Shown here in pieces: positions 1 to 11,995 of a DNA stretch of 64,000 bases (its first letter is position 1; each line of letters starts with the position of its first letter). A program made the translations under genes and the position numbers. The notes under the pieces were generated by a model. It searched no databases, was not told the DNA's origin, and worked only from the letters and a program-made list of their open reading frames with translations. Source of the stretch: Stramonita haemastoma (lineage: Eukaryota; Mollusca; Gastropoda; Neogastropoda; Muricidae); NCBI GenBank assembly GCA_030674155.1, contig CM060322.1, positions 59,975,264 to 60,039,263 on the forward strand, read 5' to 3'.

Positions 1-440
1 ATACAGACCTGAAGACAGGGAAATGAACAGACAGGAGGACAGGAAATATACAGACCTGAAGACAGGAAAATAACATCCATGAGGACAGGAAAATAAACAG
101 ACCTGAAGACAGGAAAAAACATCCATGAGGACAGGAAAATAAACAGACCTGAAGACAGGAAAACAAGCAGACAGGAAGACAGGAAAACAGACAGGAGGAC
201 AGGAAAACAGAGAGGAAGACAGAAAACAGAGAGGAAGACAGGAAAACAGAGAGGAAGACAGGAAAACAGACAGACAGGAGGACAGGAAAACAGAGAGGAA
301 GACAGGAAAACAGACAGACAGGAGGACAGAAAAATACACAGACGTGAAGACAGGAAAACAAACAGACACGAGGAGAGGAAAACAGACAGGAGACAGGAAA
401 CAACAGGAGAACAGGAAAACAGACAGAGGACAGGAAAAGC
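1..440. repeat. Purine-rich minisatellite
   Basis: Imperfect tandem copies of a GACAGGAAAACAGA-type unit with variable spacing run from the left edge. The open frame over its end is a by-product of the repeat. No gene is seen here. Confidence 0.85.
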
Positions 441-519
441 TCTTGCTCAGTGTGATGTGGTGGAATGTGCTCTCTACAGAGGAGACAAGTCTCAGTTCAG
501 GTCAGACATTTTATTCTGA

Positions 520-598
520 TGACAATGCAATGCAGTACTGTGCAATGCAAAACAATACAATGCAATGCAAAGCAATGCGAAGCAATGCACTACAATAT
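520..598. repeat. Degenerate AATGC pentanucleotide run
   Basis: Repeated AATGC/GCAAT words with substitutions. The flanking bases 441-519 and 599-708 show no gene or recognised element. Confidence 0.6.
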
Positions 599-708
599 TA
601 GATACCATTAAACAAGAATAACAACGCGAGCTACTAAAATAATGATAATGATAACAATACTGATTATAAATGAACAATGAATATTAACAACACCAATAAC
701 ACTACTTC

Positions 709-745
709 TACTACTAACTACTACTACATACTACTACTACTACTA

Positions 746-777
<32 letters not shown>

Positions 778-787
778 ACTACTACTA

Positions 788-828
<41 letters not shown>

Positions 829-832
829 ATCA
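709..832. repeat. (CTA)n changing to (CTG)n
   Basis: Trinucleotide array of CTA units that switches to CTG at its right end. It abuts a family C repeat copy. Confidence 0.9.
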
Positions 833-842
833 CTATTACTAC

Positions 843-922
843 TAGTAATAAACAGAATTTATATAGCAACCCATTCTTATACATGCAACCAATAACAATT
901 AATAGTTTTAACAAGTTCAAGT
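843..922 (+). repeat. Family C repeat copy (trinucleotide-associated)
   Basis: Contains TTTATATAGC followed by CATGCAACCAATAACAATTA. The second block is nearly identical to 59920-59943, and the first recurs at 15500, and on the other strand near 9215 and 17020. Each copy lies beside a trinucleotide array. No coding potential; the class is unknown. Confidence 0.6.
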
Positions 923-961
923 GCACACACACACAACACACACACACACACACACACACAC

Positions 962-1027
<66 letters not shown>

Positions 1028-1030
1028 CAC

Positions 1031-1081
<51 letters not shown>

Positions 1082-1093
1082 CACAACACACAC

Positions 1094-1164
<71 letters not shown>
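923..1164. repeat. (CA)n microsatellite
   Basis: About 240 bp of nearly uninterrupted CA. It ends about 25 bp before a LINE endonuclease fragment. Confidence 0.95.
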
Positions 1165-1165
<1 letters not shown>

Positions 1166-1189
1166 TCAAACACACCCGCACCCACAGAA

Positions 1190-1457
1190 CAAACATGGGA
1201 CACTTTAGAAAAAGATATTGAACATTTTTCTTCCAAAGGAAATGTTATTTATGTGGTGATTTTATTGCAAGAAGAGGAACGCTAGTTGATTTTGTTGACA
1301 TCGATTCTGATAGTAATCCTTACATTCCACCTTCTTTAGAATGTCTCAGTACTGCGAACAATAGATGCTCAATGGATCATGTTGTTCACAGAATTGGACG
1401 GAGACTTGTTGACCTTTGCACCTATAATAATTTACTTATAAGAGACTTTATGAGACT
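1190..1457 (+). mobile_element. LINE endonuclease fragment, broken
   Basis: The translation reads TWDTLEKDIEHFSSKGNVI, then after a frameshift near 1250 GDFIARRGTLVDFVD, and later NNRCSMDHVVHRIGRRLVDL. This is the GDFNAR-type catalytic region of an apurinic-type LINE endonuclease and the segment that follows it. No reverse transcriptase is attached. The fragment stops near 1457, where a SINE core begins, giving a LINE/SINE junction. It is non-functional, and a different lineage from the LINE at 48.8-54.1 kb. Confidence 0.7.
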
Positions 1458-1618
1458 ATAAACCGAAGCCCCGCGTGTGAACGCACGCAGAACATCTTGC
1501 ACACACGTTAAAAACCCGTTCCACTTTTCAAAAGAGCAGGCCATTATGTGCCAGTGGGAATGGATGACAACAAACTAAAAATCAGAATGCACACGTGCGT
1601 CGTGTTTGGACACCATCC
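1446..1618 (+). mobile_element. SINE family A, subtype 2, 5'-truncated
   Basis: Begins inside the shared core (GAGACTATAAACCGA), continues through CACGCAGAACATCTTGC, and ends in the subtype 2 tail word GGACACCATCCC. The tRNA head is missing. Confidence 0.75.
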
Positions 1619-1639
1619 CTGGAGAAGGGTTGGGGAGTT

Positions 1640-2245
1640 GGAGTTTGTGTGAGATTCTATGTTTGTGTGGATATATGTCTGTGTGAGATTCTATGTTTGT
1701 GTGGATATATGTCTGTGTGAGATTCTTTGTTTGTGTGGATATATGTCTGTGTGAGATTCTATGTTTGTGTGGATATATGTCTGTGTGAGATTCTATGTTT
1801 GTGTGGATATATGTCTGTGTGAGATTCTATGTTTGTGTGGATATATGTCTGTGTGAGATTCTATGTTTGTGTGGATATATGTCTGTGTGAGATTCTATGT
1901 TTGTGTGGATATATGTCTGTGTGAGATTCTATGTTTGTGTGGATAATGTCTGTGTGAGATTCTATGTTTGTGTGGATATATGTCTGTGTGAGATTCTATG
2001 TTTGTGTGGATATATGTCTGTGTGAGATTCTATGTTTGTGTGGATATATGTCTGTGTGAGATTCTATGTTTGTGTGGATATATGTCTGTGTGAGATTCTA
2101 TGTTTGTGTGGATATATGTCTGTGTGAGATTCTATGTTTGTGTGGATATATGTCTGTGTGAGATTCTATGTTTGTGTGGATATATGTCTGTGTGAGATTC
2201 TATGTTTGTGTGGATATATGTCTGTGTGAGATTCTATGTTTATGT
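1640..2245. repeat. 34-bp minisatellite, about 17 copies
   Basis: Unit starts GTGTGAGATTCTATGTTTGT and continues with GTGGATATATGTCT. Copies are nearly identical except for single substitutions and one 2-bp loss near 1944, which suggests recent homogenisation. Open frames over it are by-products. Confidence 0.92.
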
Positions 2246-2385
2246 GGACATATGCATGTGTGAGTTTTTATGTATTTCTATGTCTGTGTTTTCCATGTTT
2301 GTGTGTAGGTATATTTGTGTGAGTTTTGTGTGTGTGTTGATATTTCTGTATGTGTTTTTTATGTATCTGTCTGCGTTTACACGTG

Positions 2386-2700
2386 TAGGTCTGTGTTTAT
2401 ACGGTTAAGTCTGCGGTTATATGGTCATGTCTGTGTTTATCTGGTTATGTCTGTGTTTATATCGTTATGTCTGTGTTTGTATGTTTATGTCTGTGTTTAT
2501 ATCGTTATGTCTGTGTTTATATCGCTATGTCTGTGGTTATATCGTTAAGTCTGTGGTTATATGGTTATGTCTGTGTTATTGGGTCTGTAGTTATATCGTG
2601 ATGTTTGTGTGTATATGAGTATGTCTGTGTTTGTAAGGTTATGTATAGGTTTGTATGGTTATGTTTGTGTTTATATATTTGTGTCTGTGTTTGAGAGTCT
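2386..2700. repeat. 20-bp minisatellite, degenerate
   Basis: Unit GTCTGTGTTTATATCGTTAT is repeated with many substitutions. It looks like a diverged relative of the adjacent 34-bp array, joined by transitional units at 2240-2385. Confidence 0.8.
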
Positions 2701-2916
2701 GTCTTACCTTTTATGTCTCTATCTCTGTGTTTCTATTCTGGGTTTCCATGGTTACTTCTGTCACAGTACATGTGTCTCTCTTTGTTCTTCTCTCTCTGTA
2801 CTTGTGTGCGTTACCTCAAGACTGCGAACGGCGATGGATCTATAGCCTAGGTTTCTAAATGATGGCTACAAATCGTTAGTTCTTATGCAAGTAATTAGGA
2901 AAATACTGATTCTCTG

Positions 2917-2918
2917 TT

Positions 2919-2949
<31 letters not shown>

Positions 2950-3078
2950 GTGTTCTGTGTCTCTGTGTGTCTGTGTGTCTGTGTCTCTGTCTCTGTCTCT
3001 GTCTCTGTCTTCTGTCTCGTCTGTCTCTGTCTCTGTCTGTCTGCCCTGTCTCTGTCTCTCGTCTCTTCTCTGTCTCTT

Positions 3079-3148
<70 letters not shown>
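2917..3148. repeat. (TCTG)n/(TC)n array
   Basis: CTGTCT-type units grade into pure TC. The bases before it (2701-2916) hold no recognised feature. Confidence 0.9.
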
Positions 3149-3150
<2 letters not shown>

Positions 3151-3240
3151 CCTTTATGTAAGTATGCGCTCGCGTTTTTTGTGTAAATGTGGGAAAGTGC
3201 ATAGGTGATTGGAAGAGTACTAATCATGCATGTTGACGTG

Positions 3241-4804
<1,564 letters not shown>

Positions 4805-5073
4805 CCAGTGCCCATCAGCTCTATTGAAAACAAATATTCATACTTCGTATTGTTATCAAACTATAAAGAAATTGTTACCTATCACCTTGTATTTTATTAT
4901 TATTTTTTTATACAAATTTTCCCTCCTTCGTTTAAAAAAATCATTTTTTTGGATGCTTTTGTTGCGGTTTGATCGCCTATTTAAAATACATCATAGCTAT
5001 ATTACGCCATCTATTTTGATGTGATCAACTGGGTCTGGAAATTCTCTGTACGTAAGTGGTCGCTGCAGGCTTG

Positions 5074-5385
5074 TGAAGTGCGCTATCTAATAAAGATGAA
5101 CTATTTACTGTCAGTGTTCTCATCATTTGTTCCTTTGAAGTGCGCTATCTAATAAAGATGAACTATTTACTGTCAGTGTTCTCATCATTTGTTCCATTGA
5201 AGTGCGCTAACTATTTAAATTGAACTGTTAACTATCAGTGTTCTCATTTCTGTCATTGGAGTGTGCTAACTATTAACGATGAACTATTTACTATCAGTGT
5301 CCTCCTAATTTCTTCCATTGGAGTGCAGTAACTATTAAAGATGAACTAGTTACTATCACTATCCTCCTCATTTTTTCCACTGTCT
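5074..5385. repeat. ~62-bp minisatellite, five copies
   Basis: Unit contains GAAGTGCGCTATCTAATAAA and CAGTGTTCTCATCATTTG. The first two copies are nearly identical and the last three are increasingly diverged. Sequence 4805-5073 before it is AT-rich with no gene. Confidence 0.88.
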
Positions 5386-5555
5386 CTCCTCTCATCCTTT
5401 TCAGCCTGTGTGAAATCAATTGAACAATGAATGTTCCTTTTCACTGAAGGTGTAAAAAAAAATTAATGGTTTCCCTGGCCTTGTCCGAATTCACAGTGGT
5501 TTGAACCGAAAGTTATTCAAGGGGATAGGCTGACAGGGGTCTACTCCTTGTCACT

Positions 5556-5665
5556 CGGGCTCTGTCTCTCTGTGTGTCTGTCTCTGTCTCTCTCTCTCTG
5601 TATCTGTCTGTCTGTCTTTCTGTCTCTCTCTGTTTCTCTCTGTCTCTGTCTGTCTCTCTTCCTCT

Positions 5666-5722
<57 letters not shown>

Positions 5723-5799
5723 ATCTCTCTCTGTGTCTCTCTCTGTCTCTTTCTCTCTGTCTCTCTCTTGCCTGCCTTGCCTTGCCTTGCCTTGCCTTG

Positions 5800-5878
<79 letters not shown>

Positions 5879-5900
5879 TTTCTGTCTGTCTTCTGTTTCT

Positions 5901-5970
<70 letters not shown>

Positions 5971-6002
5971 CTCATCATCTCCTCTCTCTCTCTCTCTCTC
6001 TC
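5556..6002. repeat. (TC)n with TCTG and CTTGC sub-blocks
   Basis: TC-rich tract with TCTG (5668-5720) and CCTTG (5770-5802) sub-arrays. Predicted Ser/Leu-rich frames are by-products. Confidence 0.9.
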
Positions 6003-6065
6003 AGGGCCAATGAAAAAAGTATGTGAATGTTTATCTGACACCCTTGAAAAATAAAAATTATTCAA
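6003..6065 (+). repeat. Family D (LINE 3'-tail-like) copy 1
   Basis: Carries AATGAAAAAAGTATGTGAAT, then CTGACACCCTTGAAAAATAA. The same layout follows at 6195. It resembles the tails at 20883 and 22548 (lysine-like AAAAGCA, then CTTATTCA, then CCATCTGAAAATA), a pattern seen at retroelement 3' ends. The relationship is inferred. Confidence 0.45.
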
Positions 6066-6075
6066 TAAGGAATAT

Positions 6076-6078
<3 letters not shown>

Positions 6079-6139
<61 letters not shown>

Positions 6140-6166
6140 GTGTGTGTGTGTGTGTGTGTGTGTGTT
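6079..6166. repeat. (GT)n microsatellite
   Basis: About 44 GT units with one TTG interruption, lying between the two family D copies. Confidence 0.93.
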
Positions 6167-6194
6167 CTCGGTCTCTTTCTGTCTCTCTCTCTCA

Positions 6195-6262
6195 GATAAA
6201 AAAAAAGTATATAAATGCTTATCTGCCACCCTCGAAAAATAAAGATTATTCCAGAAAGATTA
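6195..6262 (+). repeat. Family D copy 2
   Basis: Near-duplicate of 6003-6065 (GCTTATCTGCCACCCTCGAA in place of GTTTATCTGACACCCTTGAA). Both copies follow a TC tract ending CTCTCAG, so tract plus tail was duplicated as one unit. Confidence 0.5.
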
Positions 6263-6265
6263 TTC

Positions 6266-6272
6266 ATCATTC

Positions 6273-6353
<81 letters not shown>

Positions 6354-6361
6354 CTCTCTCT

Positions 6362-6435
<74 letters not shown>

Positions 6436-6672
6436 GTCTCTCTTCTCTGTCTCTGTGTCTCTGTGTCTTCTCTGTTCTCTTGTCTCTGTCTCTGTGTCTT
6501 GTCTCTGTGTCTTTCTCTGTTCTTTGTCTCTGTTCTGTCCTGTCTCTGTCTTCTCTGTTTCTCTTCTCTCTTTCCTCTGTCGTCTCTCTCTGTCTGTCTC
6601 TGTCCCTCTCTCTCTATCTCTCTCTTCATAATTAAAGAAGGTGGTGGTGGTGGTGGTGGTGGGGGGGGGGGG
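6266..6672. repeat. (CT)n/(TCTG)n then (GGT)n and poly-G
   Basis: CT tract to 6430, TCTG-like to 6625, then GGT units and a 13-bp G run that abuts the tRNA head of a SINE at 6673. Confidence 0.9.
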
Positions 6673-7085
6673 GTGCGATAGCCTAGTGGTTAGAACGTTG
6701 TGCTGTATGAACAGACGGCCCAGGGATTAAGCCACCACGGAGGCACCCGCTGTAAGGGATTTTCCCCTGGAGCTGACATCAGTGCTGACTCCACTCTCCC
6801 TCAAAGTCCTTCGGATGAGACTGTAAACCGAGGCCCAGTATGTGGACGCACACAGAACATCTTGCGCTCATGTTAAAATCCCGTTCCGCCTCGAAGAGTA
6901 GGTTATCCTATGCCGGTAGGAACCGATGACAAGAAATGAAAACCCCAAGCATACAGGTGTCGTGTTCAGACACCATCCCCGAAGTCAGACTGCAGCTACT
7001 TTAATGGTGGGTGAAAATGGTCGCTTTCGCAACATCTCACTGTTGGTGTAACTTGCAGCTCTAGCTGAGGAAAGAAATCAAATCG
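6673..7085 (+). mobile_element. SINE family A, subtype 2, full length
   Basis: The tRNA-like head has an A box (TAGCCTAGTGG, 6680-6690) and a degenerate B box. The family core (CGGATGAGACTGTAAACCGA) and the GCACAC/GTTAAA block follow. The tail is subtype 2: GGACACCATCCCCGAAGTC-like, a pyrimidine-poor middle, and GCTCTAGCTGAGGAA at the 3' end. RNA polymerase III would drive the ancestral element. It is a retroposed copy, not a tRNA gene. Confidence 0.82.
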
Positions 7086-7094
7086 AACAGAAAT

Positions 7095-7298
7095 TATAAC
7101 GAATATGCACTCATGCAAGGCACTGTCCAAGGGGGAAGAAAAAGAGGCAGACCAAGGAAGAGATGGGAGGACAACATCAGGGAATGGACAGGCCTAGAAC
7201 TCAACACAAACTTTGAGAAAGGCAGAACAGAGAAAGGAATGCATGGAACTAGTTGTCAAGTCTTCATGGGTGCCCCCACGGTCGCCAGACTAAGGGAT
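7095..7298 (+). mobile_element. LINE 3' end (endonuclease-RT type), (GATA)n tail
   Basis: Encodes GRKRGRPRKRWEDNIREWTG, the basic C-terminal segment common after the RT domain of RTE-like 'endonuclease-reverse transcriptase' ORFs. It then reads MGAPTVARLRD, ending at GCCAGACTAAGGGATAAATAG and running straight into (GATA)n. A copy with the same 3' junction lies at 26990-27292. Truncated and inactive. Confidence 0.75.
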
Positions 7299-7315
7299 AA
7301 ATAGATGATAGATAG

Positions 7316-7346
<31 letters not shown>

Positions 7347-7348
7347 GA

Positions 7349-7399
<51 letters not shown>

Positions 7400-7400
7400 T
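7299..7400. repeat. (GATA)n, tail of the preceding LINE
   Basis: About 24 GATA/GATAGATA units beginning exactly at the LINE 3' end. The same arrangement occurs at 27293. Confidence 0.92.
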
Positions 7401-7787
7401 GCACTCATGATACCACATATTACACCAACACAACACAGTAAGAGCAACTTTGACCAGTAGGCCTTATGCGCGTGAATGTAAGAAAAGATGGCCATTACTG
7501 TAGAGTTGATCTCTCTAGGTGGAATATGTGTCATGCACCTGGATTGTACATTCATTACGAGCTCAATACAATATCTGTATGGTCTTTTACGAAAGATGAA
7601 AGCATTGTGATACATAATGCCAAATACATTATAGTGCATTCACTTTGAAGATATCAGTCTGTTTCGTTATTATAGAGAACTTCAGGGAAAAAAACAGTAC
7701 AATGCTAAATCTGGAGAAATCATACTCAGGCGTATGGCCTAACGGTGATTGGCAACCTTGTAACTCTGTCTTCACTGAGAGATTAAA

Positions 7788-7848
7788 TCAGTGCTTCAAC
7801 AATGGTCACAGCCTTAACTGAGGCAGTACCCCATTGTTGAAGCACTGA
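7788..7848. other. Perfect 18-bp inverted repeat (hairpin)
   Basis: Arms TCAGTGCTTCAACAATGG (7788-7805) and its exact complement (7831-7848) are separated by 25 nt. The hairpin lies about 370 bp upstream of the GPCR first exon. Surrounding 7401-7787 holds no recognised gene. The stem is shorter than a usual miRNA precursor, so its role is unknown. Confidence 0.85.
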
Positions 7849-7861
7849 ATTACTCTGCTAC

Positions 7862-7898
7862 TCCTCCTCCTCCTCCTCCTCCTCCTCCTCCTCCTCCT

Positions 7899-7976
<78 letters not shown>

Positions 7977-8002
7977 ACCTCTTCCTGCTGCTGCTGCTGC
8001 TG
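7862..8002. repeat. (CTC)n, (TAC)n, (CTG)n trinucleotide arrays
   Basis: Three adjacent trinucleotide arrays: CTC to 7899, TAC to 7976, then a short CTG run. They lie about 220 bp before GPCR exon 1. Confidence 0.92.
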
Positions 8003-8219
8003 TTACTACCACTTGTATCGCTACTTCCACCACTAGTGTGGTAAGACCTGTACAGACTTGTTTGCCTTTTGCATAGTGACCGTATTTACACTGGACGAAA
8101 TAACAGATTGGCGCATTTGATATGTAAAACACCAGAAAAAAACAAAGTGAGGCGTTGACATCTTCAAAACTGTTGCTGTTTTAGTCTAAAAGATGACACA
8201 TCGCGTTGTTCTCTTGCAG

Positions 8220-8623
8220 GGGGTTCAAAGTTAACCATGGCTGCCGCCAGCTTCACAGAACAGCCAGGCCAGGACTACAACACCACGGACCTTGTTCTCA
8301 ACCTGACCTCACAGACCCTGACCTCTGACTGCCTGGTGCTTCACATGGACAGTGCCTCCTCCCTGGACAGCCCTGACAGCCTGGTCAGCACAGGGACAGA
8401 GGACCTGGTCAGACGCATGAGGGACATCTGTGGTCCTGCCTATCTTCTTTCTGATTGGCGGGCCTGCCAACGTCATCAACATGGCGGTGTTCTTCAGACA
8501 GGGGCTGAGGGAGCGCATCAACGTGTGTCTGTTCTCGCTGTCCCTGGCCGACTTCTGCTACCTGCTGTGCAACAGGGTCATGTACGGGGAGAGGATCCCC
8601 ATGTCGTTCACCACGGAGGAAAA
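8220..8623 (+). CDS. Class-A GPCR, exon 1 (N-terminus, TM1, TM2); frame broken
   Basis: The exon follows a good acceptor (GTTGTTCTCTTGCAG, ending 8219) and has 17 nt of 5' UTR before ATG at 8237. The N-terminus has two N-glycosylation sequons (NTT at residue 15, NLT at 22), fitting an extracellular tail. TM1 is LPIFFLIGGPANVINMAVFF, with the conserved Gly-x-x-Asn pattern. TM2 is NVCLFSLSLADFCYLL, with the Leu-Ala-Asp motif. These helices are not in the ATG frame: near 8428-8430 (CATCTGTGGTC) the frame needs either one base fewer or a lost TG pair restored. The exon ends GAA-AA at the donor GTGAGG (phase 2). The family is rhodopsin-like, of the orphan peptide/chemosensory type expanded in gastropods. 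The ligand is unknown. Confidence 0.75.
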
Positions 8624-8689
8624 GTGAGGGGGAGAGGGGGATGAGGGCAGGTGAAGGAATGGATGAGTGTTGAGAGAGGACATGTAAAG

Positions 8690-8800
8690 TGTTCCATCCC
8701 CGAAGTCGGAATGCAGCCACCCAAGTAGTGTTGGGGAGGGGGATAGTCTCATTTCGCAAAACTCTCATCATTGGTGAGGTCTAGCCGAGAACAAACAAAC
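8690..8800 (+). mobile_element. SINE family A subtype 2, 3' fragment
   Basis: Only the tail remains (CATCCCCGAAGTCGGAATGC, then CTCATCATTGGTGAG and TCTAGCCGAGAAC), 60 bp into GPCR intron 1. The following 8801-9164 has ACAAAGCAAACAAC near-repeats and no gene. Confidence 0.7.
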
Positions 8801-9164
8801 GGCACACAAAGCAAACAACACAACAATAAAAAGTCACACAAAGCAAACAACACAGCAATAAAAACGTACACAAAGCAAACAACAAACAACAAAACACGCT
8901 GTCCAACATTAAACCAGTGTATGTACACTTTCTCAGGATCAGTTCCCAAGATATCACTGCAGACCGAATATTCCATACACGCTAAGTCAGTCTACCAGAA
9001 GTTAACTGTCTAGATGCACACCAGAAACAGTCTTCCAAGCGCTGATGATTCATCAGGTGTGTGATAGACTTTTTTTTATAGTTCCGATAACACTCTGAAT
9101 AATTAACATAACGACTTGATCTTTAACGTGCACATCCAAATATGGATACAAACAAGTGTAAAAC

Positions 9165-9262
9165 GTAAGATGTTGAGCGATTGATTTCTTTCTGCAAGAT
9201 ATAGTGCTATATAAATTCCATTTATCATTGTTATTATTAAAATGACAGTTCCATATATACAG
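9165..9262 (-). repeat. Family C repeat copy
   Basis: Reads in reverse as AATGGAATTTATATAGCAC and CTTGCAGAAAGAAATCAAT. It matches the copies at 843, 15355, 16935 and 59840. Bases 9263-9789 of the intron show nothing recognisable. Confidence 0.55.
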
Positions 9263-9789
9263 TAGCATAGAATTTCGTACACATTTTAACCTTTAAGTTT
9301 AACCTAGTGCGGAAAGGGATTTCGAGCCATCTGTTTTGGGCAACATGGTTTGACAGAATGTTTGATGGACAGGTCTGGAGATGTTTAAAGAAGTGTGGTT
9401 GAAACATTGGGGACTGTCATTTAAGTAATGTGCAGCAGAAGAGAAACTCCGAATTCTAATAATTTTCTATCTTACATAAAAATTTTAAGCGCAAAAGATA
9501 TCAAAGCAAACCCTCTCCCCCAAAAGGACCCTGAACAAAAGAAACGACAAACGAACAATTTATATACCACCACACCCACCCTCTACACCTATGGACTATG
9601 CTCAGCAACATGTTCACGTGATCAGTTCTGTTGACCGGTGGCCTTACAGTTGAAGGAAGTTGACAAAGCACAGAAAATAGCTCTGAGAGCTGAACAGACG
9701 AGAATCCATAATCTGATCAAGATATCCATGTATGCAGCTTTCAATGTCAAAAGGCTTTGGAGTTGCACTCTAGATGTTTGTTCTGGTAC

Positions 9790-10078
<289 letters not shown>

Positions 10079-10283
10079 GCTATCTATCAGATCAACTGTC
10101 GTTCACAGTCACTGTCTAGGTTTGAATGGTGAGAAAAGATTTAAATCAGGACAGTGGTAGATTGTGAATATTGAAAAGGAAACAGGAACAGGAAAAGAGG
10201 CCGGCATGTTTTTGGAGGAACAGAGTGATCGTCCTTGTTTAGCAGAACTGTGTGGTGACTATTGCTTTTTTGTGAATGCTGTC

Positions 10284-10500
10284 GGGGATCCTTCGGATGA
10301 AACTATAAACCGAGGCCCGGTGAGCGAACACATAGAGAACATCTTGCGCACACGTTAAATCCTGTTCTGCTTTTCGTAAAAGTAGGCCATTGTGTGCTGG
10401 TGGGAACAGATAGCAAAATTGACAAAACTGCATACACACTGGCACTAGATGTAAAAAAGAAGCACATGAGTGCTTATTCCGTTATCTTCGATATAAAGAA
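10284..10500 (+). mobile_element. SINE family A subtype 1, 5'-truncated
   Basis: Starts at the core (CGGATGAAACTATAAACCGA) and runs through AACATCTTGCGCACACGTTA and the subtype 1 tail (GCATACACACTGGCACTAGA, then TCTTCGATATAAAGAATAA). It is followed by degenerate CTAA units to 10580. Confidence 0.82.
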
Positions 10501-10841
10501 TAATAACTAACTACTAATAACTAACTAACTAACTAATAACTAACTAATAACAACTAATATAAATAATAACTAACTAAACTAACTAGATCGAGAAATAAAT
10601 TTATGTTGGTTCTGAAAAGCAAGAAAGTAGAAGGCAACTTTTCCACAACTTTTGGGAGAAGCTTCAGGTTTAAGATAGATCTTTATTTTTTAAATCATTG
10701 TGCTTTAAGTGAAGGCTATTTCTGAACAGACAGGCCAAAGCATTTTCAAAACCGAACAAACGCTTGAAAGTTACCCGGAAATGTATCTAAGTGCACACAT
10801 TCATATTTCTTATTTTCCAGCAGCAGTAAGAACATACACTA

Positions 10842-11362
10842 AGGGGACAGGATAGCCTAGTGGTTACAGTGTTGAGCTCGAGATCCGATAGGACGGGTTC
10901 CAGCCACCATCGAGGCGCCCGTTCAAGGGATTTTCCCCTGGAGTTAATATCTGTGCCGACTCCGCACCAGCGAAAGTCCTTCAGGTGAGACTTTAAACCG
11001 AGGCCACGTGTGCCAACACACGCAGAACATCTTGTGCACACGTAAAGAATCCCTGGTCTGCATTTTAAAAAAGTAGACCATTTCGTGCCAGTAGAAATTG
11101 AGGGCAAAACAAACAAACAAACAACTACCCCCCACACGCTGATCCTGTGTTTGGAAATCATCTCCAAAGTCGGAATGCAGCTGCCCTGGTGCAGGGAAGG
11201 AAACTCTCACATAATTATGGAAACTTGCATTATGGAAACTCTCACATATGGAAACTTGCATTATGGAAACTCTCACATCTGGAAAATCTCGCACATGGAA
11301 AATCTCATCATTGGTGAGCCTAGGAGCTCTAGCTGAGGAACGAAACCCAAACCCAAACAAAT
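10842..11362 (+). mobile_element. SINE family A subtype 2, full length, expanded tail
   Basis: Head with A box TAGCCTAGTGG (10853), B-box-like GGGTTCCAGCC, core, and subtype 2 tail ending CTCTAGCTGAGGAACGAAA. Inside the tail (11206-11310) a GGAAACTCTCACATTATG-type motif is repeated four to five times, a small minisatellite born within the SINE. Its 3' end lies only 75 bp before GPCR exon 2. Confidence 0.82.
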
Positions 11363-11437
11363 CGGTATATGATCTCTGTGTCCTACACAGCCAGATGTAT
11401 GCCTGCACTCTATTTTCTAGCACGTGTTCCCTTTCAG

Positions 11438-11995
11438 GTACGGCCCGTGTCTCGCTTCCTGAGTAACCACAACCTGCTGGGGTTCTACGGCTTCACCTGG
11501 GTGTCTCAGATCCTCTCCGCCATCATCGCCAGCGAGAGATGCTTCTGCATCCTGCAGCCGCTGCGCGCCCACACCGTGCTGTCCCCCTCCACTACCACCG
11601 CCACCATCGTCGTCGTCTTCGTCCTCATCCTGGGCCTCAACTCCATCGTGGCCACGCGCTACCGCTCAGTGTGCGCCTTCATCCCGCTGACCAACACTCA
11701 CACCTGGACCGTCATCCCCAGCCAGTTCTACTTTGACCACCAGCAGCTGGTGGACTCTCTGGATGCCTTTGTCTTCGGCGTGGGCATCCCCGTGGTGATG
11801 ATGGTGGTGGTGATGGTGACGACGGTGGTGACGGTGGTGAAGTTGCGGCAGGCAGCGGCGTGGAGGGCCGGCACCTCCTCCTCCTCCTCCCCTCCCCCAG
11901 TGGCGGGGTGTCGGCACGAGAGGTGGCACTGACCATGATGCTGGTCTACAACTCGCTCTTCTTCATCGTCTGCGTTTTCCCCTGGCTCTCTTCAG
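11438..11995 (+). CDS. Class-A GPCR, exon 2 (TM3-TM6); frame broken
   Basis: Acceptor CCCTTTCAG ends at 11437. TM3 runs through GFYGFTWVSQILSAIIASER and then CFCILQPLRA. Glu-Arg-Cys stands where many class-A receptors have Asp-Arg-Tyr. TM4 is TIVVVFVLILGLNSIV. Loop 2 contains a cysteine (SVCAF). TM5 is a Val/Met run (VVMMVVVMVTTVVTVV) encoded by GTGGTGATG-like triplets. Loop 3 is Ser/Pro-rich. TM6 is EVALTMMLVYNSLFFIVCVF. Three single-base deficits explain the frame: in CCC near 11446 (needed to join exon 1 in phase), in CCCCC near 11900 (loop 3), and in TTTTCCCC near 11975 (needed to join exon 3 in phase). Donor GTATAT at 11996. Confidence 0.78.

Noticed and set aside
714..1236. Long Cys-Val and His-Thr open frames
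   Set aside because: They are translations of (CA)n/(GT)n arrays, open in several frames on both strands at once.
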